Source of the DNA: Epichloe hybrida
Lineage: Eukaryota; Ascomycota; Sordariomycetes; Hypocreales; Clavicipitaceae
DNA length: 64,000 nucleotides
Reading direction: 5' to 3'
Assembly (NCBI GenBank): GCA_019022495.1
Contig: JAFEKR010000025.1
Span: forward strand, 620,001 to 684,000
A program made the translations under genes and the position numbers. Shown here piece after piece: positions 11,168 through 23,343 of this stretch; positions within the stretch are counted from its first letter, which is position 1; each line of letters opens with the position of its first letter. The notes under the pieces are model-generated. The model did not search any database and was not told where the DNA came from. It saw only the letters and a program-made list of their open reading frames with translations.

Positions 11168-14100
11168 CCCCCTTTACAAAAGAATTATATTTAAAAGTAA
11201 TTAGAAGTGTATAAAAAGACTATAGGGAAAAATTAACAACTTTTAATAATAACAGATAAAAGGGAAAAACAGGAAAATATAAAAAAGCCCCCTTTTTGAA
11301 TTCCTAGCTATTGTTAAATATAGCTCCCTTTTTAACGTTGTTTTTTGGTTCCCTATTAAAGGGAATTAGTTATTAGTTTAATAATTATTAAGCCCTAAAA
11401 GCTTAATAAAAGCCTAATAAAGAGGTCTAGAAAGAGGTTTTGTAAGACTATTTACAGGCATTGACTTCGTATCTAGATATTTGATCTTAGCTAAACCCTC
11501 TAAAACCTATTACCTAATATAGTTAAACTTTAGTAATATATACTTTATATAACTATATAAAGCAGGGTTATAAGCAGTAGTTATAGCGCCTTAATTATCG
11601 TAATATATCTGGATAGGGGGAGAAATAGGGGTTTTTAGCTCCTTAAATAAGCCCTGAAGCTACTAAAGCTCCTAGAAGGTCTCGTAGATAGCATTAGCTT
11701 TAGCTTCTAGTGTTAATAGAGCTATTATACTAGCTTTCTTTAATTTCTAGCTAATAGGTCCGCTAGCTAGCTTAAATAGATAAGCATAGGTTAATTTTAA
11801 GGTCTTTTTATCCCCTATAAAATCACTATTATAATAACCTATTAGGCTTTTGCTAACTAAACCTTTAGGGTCTCCCCTATAGATAATAGCAAGGAATCTA
11901 ATCCCTAATAAATACCTTAGCAGATTTTTAGCTGCTTTTAGGTGTTCTATATAAGGGCTAGCTAGTGCAGTAGATAACCACTATAGCGTAAAAGCTGTAT
12001 TAGGCCTTATAAGCAATATTAGGTATATTATAGTCCCTATAATACACTAATAAAGCTTGATTTCACTAGCTATTAAAAGCTTAGTTATTTACATAGCTAA
12101 AACGCCTAGCTAAAGAGGTATGCTAATAGGCTTACTATCTAGTATATTAAATCGTTTTAAGGCTTCTAATATATACTAAGATTAATGAATTTTTAGTATT
12201 CTATTAGGCCTATCTCGTACAATTTAAACCCCTAAGAAGAATTTAGCAAGCCCCCTATCTTCTATTAGATAGACTTTATAAAGTTCCTTTTTAAGCCTTT
12301 GGATATAAGATAAATCCGGTCTAATTAGAAGATAGTTATTAACGTATGTAATGACGAAGGTTTTGGTTAAAGGATTAAAGAAGATAGCTAAGTTAGATAT
12401 TAAAGGGTTAAATCCTAGGGATTTAAGGACTAATATTAGCGCTTGTTGCTATTCCCTTAAGCTTTGTTTTAGGCTATATAAAGACTTCTGTAATAAAATT
12501 ACTTAGTCTTTAGAAGGTTTCTAGCCAAAACTTCTAGCTAATTTAGCTAGTTTAGGATTTGCCTTAAGGAATTTAATAAACCCTTCTGAAATAACTATAT
12601 AAATCTATTGTTATAGCTTACTATTAAGAAAAGCTCCTATAAAATGGATTTATTTAATTTCCTAGTTATTCTAAGCCACTAGGGCTAGTAAAATCCTCCA
12701 GCTAGGGGGAATACTTGTGGTAGCGAAGGTCTCTAGGTAATCTAGGCCTTTGATTTGTATAAATCCCTTAGCAACGAGTTAAGCCTTATATTTTAAAGGA
12801 TTATTTTCTTTATCCTTTTTAAGCTTATAAACAAGCCTATTCTTTAGTACTTTTCGGCCCTTAGGGATTTGATCTTTCCCTATAAATTTAAAAGTACTAG
12901 CCTTTAGAAGCTGTTTGTATTCCTTATATATAGCTTCTATCTATTTATCCCTTTTAGGGCTAGATATAGCCTGCTTCTAGGTCTTAGGCTCGGGGCTAAT
13001 AGGATTCTTTTCCTTTAGCTTCTCCCGTACCTTAAAGCAGATTTCTTTTATGAAATCTAGAGAAGAAGGGGAACTAATATCAACATCCATAGGGTCGATA
13101 TTAGGGTCGAAATCGATAATTTTGTCAAAATCGAGGTCCGAAGTCGAAATCTGATTTCCTGGTTGAGTTATAGGCTGCGCCTGTATGGGATCCGCTGGAA
13201 TTAAGCCTTTAGGGGGTTCTTCGGGGCCTATAGGTGTTTTTTCTTAACCTATAGGGATACCTATGTTGTCTATAGGATAATCCTTTGAACCTTGTCTAGA
13301 TATTATTGATTTTCATTTTCTAGATTATTTTCCCCCTCTAAAGGGTTATCCCCTATAGAAATCCTAGGTAAGCCTTTAGAAACAGGGCCTATAGGTTCTA
13401 TAATCTTAATAAAGCTAGTCTTTGTAACTAGCCTTTTAGAGGGGATGTACACTAGGTAGGTGTTAGAACCTAGTGTAGCTAAAAGTCTTCTAGGGATAGT
13501 CCTAGCTGCTAACTTCTAGGCTTTAGGTTGTTTTTCCAGGGGGATTAGAACCTCACAATAAGATCCTATAGCTCTAATACTACTAATATTAGTTATATAA
13601 GGCTGATTTAGCTCCCTAGATAATAGTTGTTTAGGGCTTTTATCCTTAGTGGTATTAGCAGTTATATTAATAAGGTTAATAACTGCAGGTAATACAAAAC
13701 ACTATAAAAATAACGGTAATTTTGCCTACTAGATAGTAGCCCTTAATCGATCTAGAATAGTATGAATTGAACGCTTTGCTAATCTATTTTGCTTATAGAT
13801 ATAGGGACTAGAAGTTGTAAATTTGATCCCTTTAGAATTTAACTAAGCTTAATAACTAGAATTAATTTCCTAGCCCCTATTAAAGTGAAGATGCCTAGGA
13901 TATTAACCTAGTTGATTTTTAAGCCCTCTAAAGAAGCCTTTAATAGCCTTATAAACAGTTAGGCCTTCCTTATTAGGTAATAAGATAACCTACTTATATC
14001 TAGTCTTTTAATTAACTAGAAATAAGCAAATTAACTGCTTATTATACGGCGTAGGGCTGATTTTTAGCGTATCCCCCTCTATTTGATCTAGAGCTCTTGG

Positions 14101-16598
14101 GGGGTTAGGGATAGCTAATTTCCTAGGTCTTCTAACTACCTTAGATTAATCACAAGTAATATATCTAAAATCCTTATTCTTAATTTTAGAAATATTAGGG
14201 ATTCCTTTAGTTATAAGGCTAGTTTTCTTTAGTAAAGGAAGACCTAGGTGCCCTAATTATACATGCTATAGGCTAGCTAGTTCTAATAACCGTTGATATT
14301 AAAGATCCTTAGGGTCTAAATTAGGATCTAGACTAGGGCCCTCTTTACTAGTCCCCTGCTAGGCCCCTTAAGAACCATAGGCCTCTTAGAGAGGTATTAG
14401 GGACCCTTTTCCTCTACTAGGGCTCTCTAACACCCCTAAATCTATTTCCTTAGATTTATAAGGGACCTAACCTAGGGCTATAGGCAAAGAAGAAGGGACT
14501 AATTCCTCTAAATTATCCCGTATGATTTCTTTAATATTATAATTATTTTCGTTAATTTTATCTAAATTAGAAGCCTAATCCGGCTTTTTAGAGAGAATTT
14601 GAACCTCTATAAGGTAACTATAACCCTTAAAAGCAGCGTAAGTAAAAGGTTAGATGTAATAAGAGTTATTACAGGGCCCTTTAGATAACTTTGGTGTAGA
14701 TTAGTTTTTAATGTGAAAGAAAAAACCATGTTTTTCTATATCTAAGGTTATAATATAAGACCTATCTTTAAGATAAAGTAGGTTTTTTATAAGGCAACCA
14801 CTAGATATATAGTGCGTAAGTCCACTAACTATATTAACATTAAGCTAAGGAAAATATAGTGTATCTTTAAGCACTAAGGTCTTATATTTATTAGGATTTT
14901 TTTAATATAAGACCTCAAAAACAGCACTACCATGACCCTTAGCGTAAATAAGGCCACCACTAGTTATAATAGGGTCGGATTCCCCCTTTTTATAGGGGGT
15001 ATAATCCCTAAAGACCTCCCTAGAATTAATAATATATACAGTTAAACCTATATTATATAATAGGGCCTTTTTTATGTCTTTGCTATAATAATTAAAACCA
15101 TTTAAGGTTTTAATTTCTTGATTTTCATTATCCGATTTACTAGAGCTAGAATTAGAGCTACTATCACTAGAGCTCTTATAACTAGTCTTATGAAGGCTAG
15201 GCTTCTTATATGGTTTAAGAGCACTATTAGAAAGGTTATAATTTCCTAGTATAAAAGATCCCTCTCTAGAGGTCTCTTTATTATCCTTTTTATCTAATTT
15301 TTAACCTTTTTGCTTCTTTTTCTTTTTCTTATTAGAAGAAGAATTAGAATTAGAAGAGCCCTTATTTTCTTTAGAGCCTCCTTTCTTTTTCTAATCCTTA
15401 GGGGCTTTATCTTTATCCTTAGCCCCTTTTTTTAGGTTTTTAGCCTTATAATTCAGGGCTTTGGATACTATAGATGATTTATCCCTCTGTTCTGCTAGAA
15501 GGTCTGCTATTAAAAATTAAAGATTTAGGGCTTCTAGGGGAGCCCCTATAGCCCTATTTGTGCGCATGCTAAATCGTTGCCTCTTAGCCTACTAAGGGAA
15601 GGTTAATTTTAGGGATTAAAGATATTAATTAACCTAATCTATAGGAGCAATCAGGACCCTAGAAATTAATAATCTAGCTAGTAGATTATTAAATACTGTA
15701 TTAAAGGATTCTAAAGTCCCCTTAAACTCTTAAAAATTCAGGTTATAAAATTCTAAGTATAGGGACCCCCTCTGGATTTTAACGCTATGTGAATATTGCC
15801 TTATAAGTAAATTATAGGCCTCTTTAGGTGATTTTTGCTAAGTTATAGCGGCTTAGGGTCCTTCCGTATAACTATCCCTTAATAACATAAGGATAATAGC
15901 TTGATCCGGATCCCCTAGCGCCCTAGAACTCTCCGGATTATCTAGAAAATTAGGCATGCCTAAAGCTCTAAATTAGATAGTTAGGGCTTGTTTCTATTAT
16001 TTAAAATTTTCGGCTCCTTTAAGCCTAGCAGTCTCTGGAAAACTATAAACCCTCTTATTAAATTCCTTAATAATTAAATTATTAAAGGTTGCTTGTACAG
16101 AGCTAGATTTAGCTTGATTTTCTTGAACCGGCTGCTAATCTTGCTACTGACTAGCGGGCTTATCAGATTCCACACCCTCCATACGACTATTTACAGTTAT
16201 AGATAGGCTTTCTAGCTTCTCTAATAACTAGTCTATAGTTGCTTGTTACTTAATAGCCTGCTCTTTTAGCTAGTTATTAAGAACCTCTTACGCACTAGGG
16301 TTAGGGATAACAGATCCCTTTCCCTTTCCTTTAGTATCTATTTTTCCTTTTTATAGAAGGGAAAAGCTTCTATGCTCGTACTGAAATTCCTTTTTATAGA
16401 AGAGAATTACTTCCTTTTTCGCATGTCCTTCCTTTTTTATAGAAGGGAAGTCTTCTATAGCCACAATTGATTCCTTTTTTTAGAAGGGAAAAGCTTCTAT
16501 CTCGCGGGTCCTTCCTTTTTTATAGAAGGGAAGTCTTCTAAATTCGCACACAAAGTAACCTAAAAGGAATCTATAGTGATAGAGCTAGGCTCATAACC

Positions 16599-17401
16599 TA
16601 TTGAAATGTAGGGAGCTAGTTGCCAGCTAGCAATAGCTATACAGGTGCAAGCTTTACAGTCAGGGACTAATAGGGCTGCAACGTTAAATTAATTAATATA
16701 ATATAACGGAAGGTTATGGCAGTTATTAACTAATAGAATTCAATTTAGATTACTTTTATAATATCTTATAGAGTAATAGAATTAATTTTAAATACGTTAT
16801 ACAGGTAATATAGCTATTGTTAGTTAAGAGGACTAGCTATCTAGCTAGTTAAAAAGATCTTCTTTCTCTTATAGACTTACTAACTATATTAGTAAATCTA
16901 GGCTGCTAACGGGGTCTTACGGGCTACTTTTAATTTTCTGTAAAATTTATTTATATACAAAAACCAAAAAATCAACTTACTACTATACTAGCTAGCAACC
17001 TATATACACTAACTTTTAGTCTAAAAAATAACCTTATATAAAGAGAAAGCCTTATCTTTAAGCTTTAATTTGCTATATATAAAACTTTTATATAATCTCT
17101 AGATAAAGAGAAAATCATTATTAAAGATAGCTATAGGGTAAGTTATATGTAGGGTAACCTGCTTATGTCACCCTAGCTTACGTTACCCTAGCTTACCTAA
17201 TTACTAGTGGCGTGGTTATAGCTACACTTGTAGCTATAATGCAATTAACTAATTAGTCATTCACACGGTTAGTCGCAGCTATTGATAGCTGCCCTCGCGA
17301 CCGTTGATAGCTGCAGTGTAGCTATTAGACTTGTAAAGCAAGCTAGTAATAAGAAGGTTCTTTAACTAGAAAAGGGCTAAAAATAGGTCTTATTTTTAAC
17401 A
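16599..17401 (-). repeat. Right (5') LTR of the Copia element
   Basis: 803 bp, colinear with the left LTR and slightly shorter because of a small deletion in the TTAATAGCTGY repeat area. The adjacent primer binding site is described with the whole element. Confidence 0.85.
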
Positions 17402-20400
17402 ACTTCTTCTTTTACTATATAGATATTTACTATCTTCCTTTAAAGCTCTAGTAGGAGCGCTCTATTTAATATAGGTTTACCCTTATAATTAGACCTTCTT
17501 AATAGTGTATTTATAAGGTTACTTTTCCTTAGTCTATACTTAATTATAAAATAGAAAGGGTAGAGAAACATACACTATTATACCTATCTTCTATTTAGCT
17601 TCTATTACCTTATAAAGGTTTATAGGTTATAATAGTCTAATAGGACCTCTATAGGTATTTCTATACCTTTAATATAATATTACTAGTATTTAAATAACTT
17701 TACTATAGTAAGTAGCTCTTAATTAGCTATACTATAGTTACGTTTAGTATTTATAAACTTCCTTAACTAAAAGGCTACTAGATACTAATAGCCCTTATTA
17801 TCTTACTAAGATAGGATTCTTACTATTATAAAAATTAAGGTATTTATCTTAATACACACTACCTAACTTAGGTTATAGTATTAAAGTAAAGGCACTTACT
17901 AAAAGGTATCTTTTAGCTAGTTAAATACTAGCTACTCCTTTTCTTTAAATATAAACCTCCTAGTCTAAATACTATTTTAACTACCCTTTATTAATATATA
18001 AAGAGGTGCTATAATCCTAGAGTATTTATAAATAAACTATTAGTAAAAGTTATAAAACCTAAGAAATAATTATATATCCTTAAAACTTATTAGCTTCTTC
18101 TATTCTCTAATTATATTAACCTAGTAAGTATTTATTAATATCTTATTAATAAAGAGAATAAACCCTAGGAATTTTACTAATTCCTTATAGAAAGAGTACT
18201 TAGAGGGTTTTATATATAACTTTACTAATCTTATATATTTAAGGACTTACTTAATATATTTAGTATACTTCTCCTTTATCTTAGAGAAGATTAAGATATT
18301 ATTTAAATATACTATATAAATAGTATTAACTAGCTTATATAATACTTTATAGATATAACTCTAGAAAGTAACTAGGGTATTTATTAACCTAAAAGGCATT
18401 ATAAGGTACTTATAGTGCTTATAATATATATAAAAAGCTATCTTCTATTTATTACCTTCTTTAATATAAATTTAGTAGTATATATCCTTAATATTAATCT
18501 TAGAAAAGAAATAAGCCCCTTAGTATTAATTAAGGATCTCTAAAATTAGAGGGAGAGTGTAGTAATTCTTCTATATTACCTTATTAAGCCCTTAATAGTT
18601 AATATATAGCTATAGTATTCTATCCTTCTTTAGTATAAATAAGATAGGTATACCTACTAGGCTCTTTAAGAGTCTTATCTAGCCTTTCTTTAGGTTATTA
18701 TTAATATATTCCTAGAGCTCTCTAAGTTTACTTTAGGAGAGAGAATAAATTAGTTTATATAGGGGTATAGCTCCTAGTATAAGATTAATTATATAATTAG
18801 TTAACTTCTTTAATAGGAGGCTCCCTACCTTATCTAATATAAATATATCTTTAAATTTATATAGTTTCTCTAGGATATCTTTAATAGTTTTATATACTTT
18901 TACCTTCTCTTTATCTTTAAGAGGGATAAACTTATTTTCTATTATACTTATAATAGTATATATAATTATCTTATTATATATTACTTTTATAAACTTATAA
19001 GGAGTTAGTAGTAAAAAGGCTACCTTTCTCTTTTTAAACTACTATTCTTATAAGTATAAGTAAAGATATATATATTCTTCTATAAGTATATATATTCTAA
19101 TTAATATAGGGCTTCCCTTTACTCTTAGGTTCTTATTAATAGCTATATATAGTAACTTAAAGTCTTTCTCTTTACCTTATAAATCTTTAATTAAAATAAG
19201 TACCTTATAAATACTATATTAGGGAACTATTAAAGCCCTTACTACCTTTAAGATAAGTACTATAGCCTTAGCCTAATTAAGCTTATAAGTCTATATAAAT
19301 TAGGTATTTATAATATTAATCTTAGTATAACTATTAAGATTTACTACTATTTTAATATCTTTATACTTATAAATAGTAACTAGTATATAGAATTAGTATC
19401 TTACTAGTACCCTAGTATCTAAGGTAAAGATAAGGGCTTTTACTTTTACCTCTAGGAGTTTTCCTAACCTTCTTATTAGTCTTTCCTTAGCTTATTATAA
19501 TTATAAAAGAAATACTTTATATTACTATAGTTATAGTACTATTTTCTTCCTTATAGTCTATTATTATTTAGGTAAATAGCTAAGGTTTTTTCCTTATCCT
19601 TATCCTTATCTCTTTAGTCCTTATTTAGCTAATACCCTTATAAGAAGTTATATTTTTAGTATTAAGCTACCTTATATAGCCCTTTCTTTTCTAAATTATT
19701 TAGCTTTTACTTATTCTTTAATATTACCTTCTAGAATTACTAGGTAAGTTATATAATATCTTCTTATATTAGACTAGTAATATCTATATATAAGTTAATA
19801 TAATCTTATAAGTTAGGAAGTAATTTTATAAAGAATATAAAAGTATAAGTCTTTTCTAGAGCTTATTCTAAGTATTTCTCTAGTAAATCTAAGTAAATAC
19901 TAAACTTAATAGAACTCTAGCCTTTCTTTTACTTTATATTTTCTAGCTACATAGCTATTTATATATTATAACTTATAGAGTCTTTAAGTAATATAAGGGT
20001 TTAGTCTTAGAACTTATTCTAGTTATTCTTAGGATAATCCTAATTATTAGCTAGTTATTCTTTAATATATTAGTCCTATCTAGCCTAATAGTTTATATAT
20101 ATATAGTTAAGTATAAAGAGAATCTTTTAGTTATCCTAGTAATACTTTTTCTTTACTCTCTTAAAGGTATAGTTAAGGTTATTAAGCTATATTTTATACT
20201 TCTATAAGTTTATAAGGTATTAGAGTTTTATAATATTTTAAACCTTAACTTCTTAGTTACTAAGGCTTAAGAATAAACTATTCTTTTAGCCTTTTTTTAC
20301 TAGTTTTTTATAAGATTATATTAAGTTAGTAAGCTTCTTTTCTTAATTCTATAGTTCCTTAAGTTACTTAAGCTAGGTAATTTACTTCCTAATTACTATC

Positions 20401-20580
20401 TTTTTTATTACTATAGTAAAGAGTATAGCTTTAGATAAGGTTATAAAATATAGTATATCCCTAGCTATAGTATTACTATTATCTAGCTAATTCTAAGTAA
20501 TATATAGTATAGTTCTAGTAAATTAAGTTATTCTTCTCCTTATATTACTCTTAGGTAGCTAGTAAAAGAAGCTTTAGAAT

Positions 20581-20775
20581 TATAAGAATAAAGAGATAGC
20601 TAGGTAAGAGATATAAGGGTGTTTATATATTAACTAAAGCTTACTAAGTCTAAGTGTGTTATATATATAAGTTACTAACTTATAGCTAGTGACTTACTAG
20701 TGTTACGTAAACCTAGGCATAGTGCGCCCGCCTAGTGGTGCGCTAGCGCGCTAGTGTTATGAGTAGGGCCTCACA
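20581..20775 (-). repeat. Right (5') LTR of the Gypsy element
   Basis: 195 bp starting TATAAGAATAAAGAGATAGC (mutated TG end) and ending GGGCCTCACA, followed by the TSD CAATT and the continuation of the tandem-repeat arm. Confidence 0.85.
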
Positions 20776-21135
20776 CAATTCAATTAACAATTTGACTAAC
20801 AATTCGACTAACGATTTAACTAACGATTTGACTGACAATCTAATTAATGATTTGATTAATGATTTAATTAATGATCTAATTGATAATTTAACTAACTTTC
20901 TAACCGATTTGACCGATTTGACCGATTTGACCGATTTGACCGATTTGACCGATTTGACCGATTTGACCGATTTGACGATTTGACGATTTGACGATTTGAC
21001 GATTTGACGATTTGACGATTTGACGATTTGACGATTTGACAATTTGACTAACTTTCTAACTAATGATTTGATTGACGATCTGATTGACGATCTGATTGAC
21101 GATCTGATTGATAATCTGATTGATAATCTGATTGA
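20776..21135 (+). repeat. Inner part of the left tandem-repeat arm
   Basis: This continues the array of 6651-7117. From left to right there are 12-bp units, a CTTTCTAAC landmark (20896), a run of 9-bp units GATTTGACC then GATTTGACG (about 20905-21035), a second CTTTCTAAC landmark (21052) and 12-bp units ending in GATTGA directly against the C10 tract of the core. The right arm beyond the core repeats this order in mirror image. Confidence 0.85.
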
Positions 21136-23343
21136 CCCCCCCCCCTAGCTTAGGCGGTCAAGAGAGGCAGAAAAAAAATTTCTTGACCAGTCGCCGAAGA
21201 GTATTTCGCGTCTGACTAATTAGAAGAGACGTCTCTACGGATGTCCGAGTCAAAAGTCGTGTCCCCTGCACAAGTCCCACAACCCCTGCAGGCTGCTGCC
21301 TATATTAGCCTTAGGCACACAAATAGCTCAGAACAACACAAGGGAAATTAAACTAGGTACCTTCGCTATATAAACTATATGCAAAAGTGACCTATCCTAG
21401 TTATTATTAGATTCTTCCTCTGTATTATTAGAATCTAAGGCATTAAGGGCATTAGGACTGTTAGGACTGTTAACCTCGCGAGGGTCTAAAATCCACCTTC
21501 TTTTATTATTATTATCATTATTAATAGTAGCAGTAGTAGCTTTATCTTCTCCCTCTAATTATTATAAAATAACCCTTTAAACCCTCTGACCGTTAGCTTA
21601 ACCTTCGTAACCTTTATAATAGTTGTTATCCCCCCCTGAGCGAATTATTTCCTTAATATAACGAGGGATTCTTTTAATCCAAGCTTATACCTGTTTTTAA
21701 GGCATTTCTTCCTATACTTTCTCCTAAGCTACTATGGCTTCTTTCTGATTCTTTAGGGCACCTTTATGGGTTATAGCAACCTTTAAATACTACTAAGCAG
21801 GTTTAATTACGTTCAAATTAGGGGAATTCCCTAGCTATAGTAGCTTCTTAACCCCCTAAGCATTATAAACTAACTATTAATAGCTATAAGCGTGTGAGGG
21901 GGCCTTGTCTTCTTACACTACTATATTTAGCCTCTTCTTCTAATATTCCTTTATAAAGGGAAGCAGCTTCTTATTTAGAATCTCCTTCTAATATTAGTAC
22001 TAGTTAATCCCCTTATTACCTTTCTTCCCTTTTATCTATTGCTTAAGCTTCCTATTCTTTTTATTCTAATTTTACTTTAGCTTCTAACTAGGCTTATTAT
22101 AAAGCCCTAGCTGGTTAATTCCTAATATTAGAAGCCACTCTTTATAATAAGTAAGTTCTAGCTCCTTGTTTAACTCTTTAATAACCTAATTAGCTTCCTT
22201 CTTCTCTATAGGGGTCTCTGGCTTCTAATAGTGGTAAGGACCCTTCTAATCCTAGCTAAACACACCCTAGAATATAAACTCTATTAATCCCTTCTATTGC
22301 TTATAAATACAGGTCTTTACTAAGCTCTCTGTTAGTTATTGCTACACATAATACCCTCCCCTTTAATGTAATAAGATAATTACCGTTTTATTAGTCTAAA
22401 TAACATTCTTCTAGTCCTTAAGGGTCTAGTGATAGTGAGTGAGGTAGAATTCTAGCCTAGCTTTCTTTATCTAAGCTATTAGACCTGCTTTTCTTATTAG
22501 CTTAGTCTTTAAAAACCCTAAATGTTTTAAAGTCTATAAGATTATTAATATTAAAGCATGAGTTCCTTCTTAACTAAGCTTAGTAACTAAATTAGCACCT
22601 GTTCTTTCCCTTCTATAATAGTCTTTAGTAACCTTTTTAATAAGCTTAAATTATATTTTAGGATTATCCATAAAGGAAGGTCTACTAGACCGTTTGGCAT
22701 TAACCATGTACTTTATATTAATGCGAAAAGGTTAAATTATGTGATTAAATCCTTAATTATAAGCTTAACCAAAGATTTAGCATATAGTCTTTAGACTAAT
22801 CCCTAGATTATAAGTGATCTTATAGTTTAGTATCCCTTAAGCTTTTATAAGTAACATATAGGCCCTATCCGCTACTATTAAGGTTTAAGCTATTATGGAA
22901 GGAGTGGAGATAGAAGCAGCTAGAGAAGTAAAATAAGGGCAAAGCTAGCTAACTTTGGCAATAGTTGTATTACTAGTGGCAAAAGTAGGCAAAGAGAGGG
23001 GAACTAGAGAAGAGGTAAGTCTCTTATTTAATTTACCTGGTGAGATTACGACCCCGCTGGCTAATTAGATCCTTGTCTAGGACTTGTGCAGGGGACATGA
23101 CTTTTGACTCGGACATCCGTATAGGACGACCTTATTTTCAGGGAAAGCGGAGCTTTGCCTAAGATTTGCGTCATAGCAAGGCGAAGGCAAGAGGGTAGAG
23201 CAAAGCTTCCCGCTTTCCCTTTATTAAAATAAGGTTATCCTATAGAGACATCTCTTCTAATTAGTTAGACGCGAAATACTCTTTAGTAACTAGTTAAGAA
23301 AAAAATTTCTGCCTCTCTTGACCGCCTGAGCTAGGGGGGGGGG
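21136..23343 (-). mobile_element. Tc1/mariner-like transposon core with about 142-bp TIRs
   Basis: Terminal inverted repeats at 21136-21277 and 23080-23343 begin with C10/G10 and contain GGCGGTCAAGAGAGGCAG; the right one is enlarged by a nested MITE. Between them the minus strand (about 22150-22700) carries a RIP-damaged transposase with the Tc1/mariner-type segments LGFLKTKLIRKAG and KARLEFYLTHYH, and a stretch where the family's WTDET motif now reads QTNKT, so a catalytic Asp is lost. No TA duplication is visible at the C10/G10 edges. Instead the core is embedded in mirror-image tandem-repeat arms, so the true transposon ends may lie at the outer ends of the arms. Confidence 0.75.
23122..23242. 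mobile_element. 121-bp MITE inserted in the right mariner TIR
   Basis: Comparison of the two mariner TIRs shows an extra 121 bp flanked by TA (23120-23121 and 23243-23244). Its ends are inverted: TAGGACGACCTTATTTT on the left and the reverse complement of TAGGATAACCTTATTTT on the right. Next come inverted GGGAAAGCGG segments and a short GC-rich centre. The TA target and palindromic form fit a Tc1/mariner-derived MITE. Confidence 0.75.

Larger units (their letters stand above)
10344..17401 (-). mobile_element. Ty1/Copia-type LTR retrotransposon relic nested in the Gypsy element
   Basis: LTRs at 10344-11167 (824 bp) and 16599-17401 (803 bp) are flanked by the TSD ACTTC (10339-10343 and 17402-17406). 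Read on the minus strand the LTR starts TGTTAAAAATAAGACC. It is followed by the primer site GGTTATGAGCC (just left of 16599), complementary to the initiator tRNA-Met anticodon arm, a half-tRNA primer as known for copia. A polypurine tract (AAAGGGGG) precedes the 3' LTR at 11168-11175. The minus strand around 12000-12350 shows the Copia reverse transcriptase tail: FVITYVNNYLLIRP (YVDD changed to YVNN, 12335-12346), then KFFLGVQI and ILEALKRFDI. Stops interrupt all frames. The right half, towards 16590, would be gag and integrase. Confidence 0.88.
7118..20775 (-). mobile_element. Ty3/Gypsy-type LTR retrotransposon relic, interrupted by a Copia element
   Basis: LTRs of 202 bp (7118-7319, starting TGTGAGAACAGAGG) and 195 bp (20581-20775, ending GGGCCTCACA) are flanked by the TSD CAATT (7113-7117 and 20776-20780). 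Pyrimidines just right of the left LTR read as a polypurine tract (AAGTAAGGGGG) on the minus strand, so the element points left. On the minus strand near 18050-18330 a Gypsy reverse transcriptase is clear: VYLNNILIFSK followed by Tyr/Lys-rich sequence and KFLGFI. The family's catalytic YLDD is changed to YLNN (about 18298-18309) and stops are frequent, as expected from RIP. Removing the nested Copia element leaves about 6.6 kb, a normal Gypsy length. Integrase and gag lie in the damaged remainder and were not delimited. Confidence 0.85.

Noticed and set aside
20905..21050. Regular short repeats resembling a CRISPR array
   Set aside because: There are no unique spacers; units are contiguous 9-bp copies in a eukaryotic chromosome.
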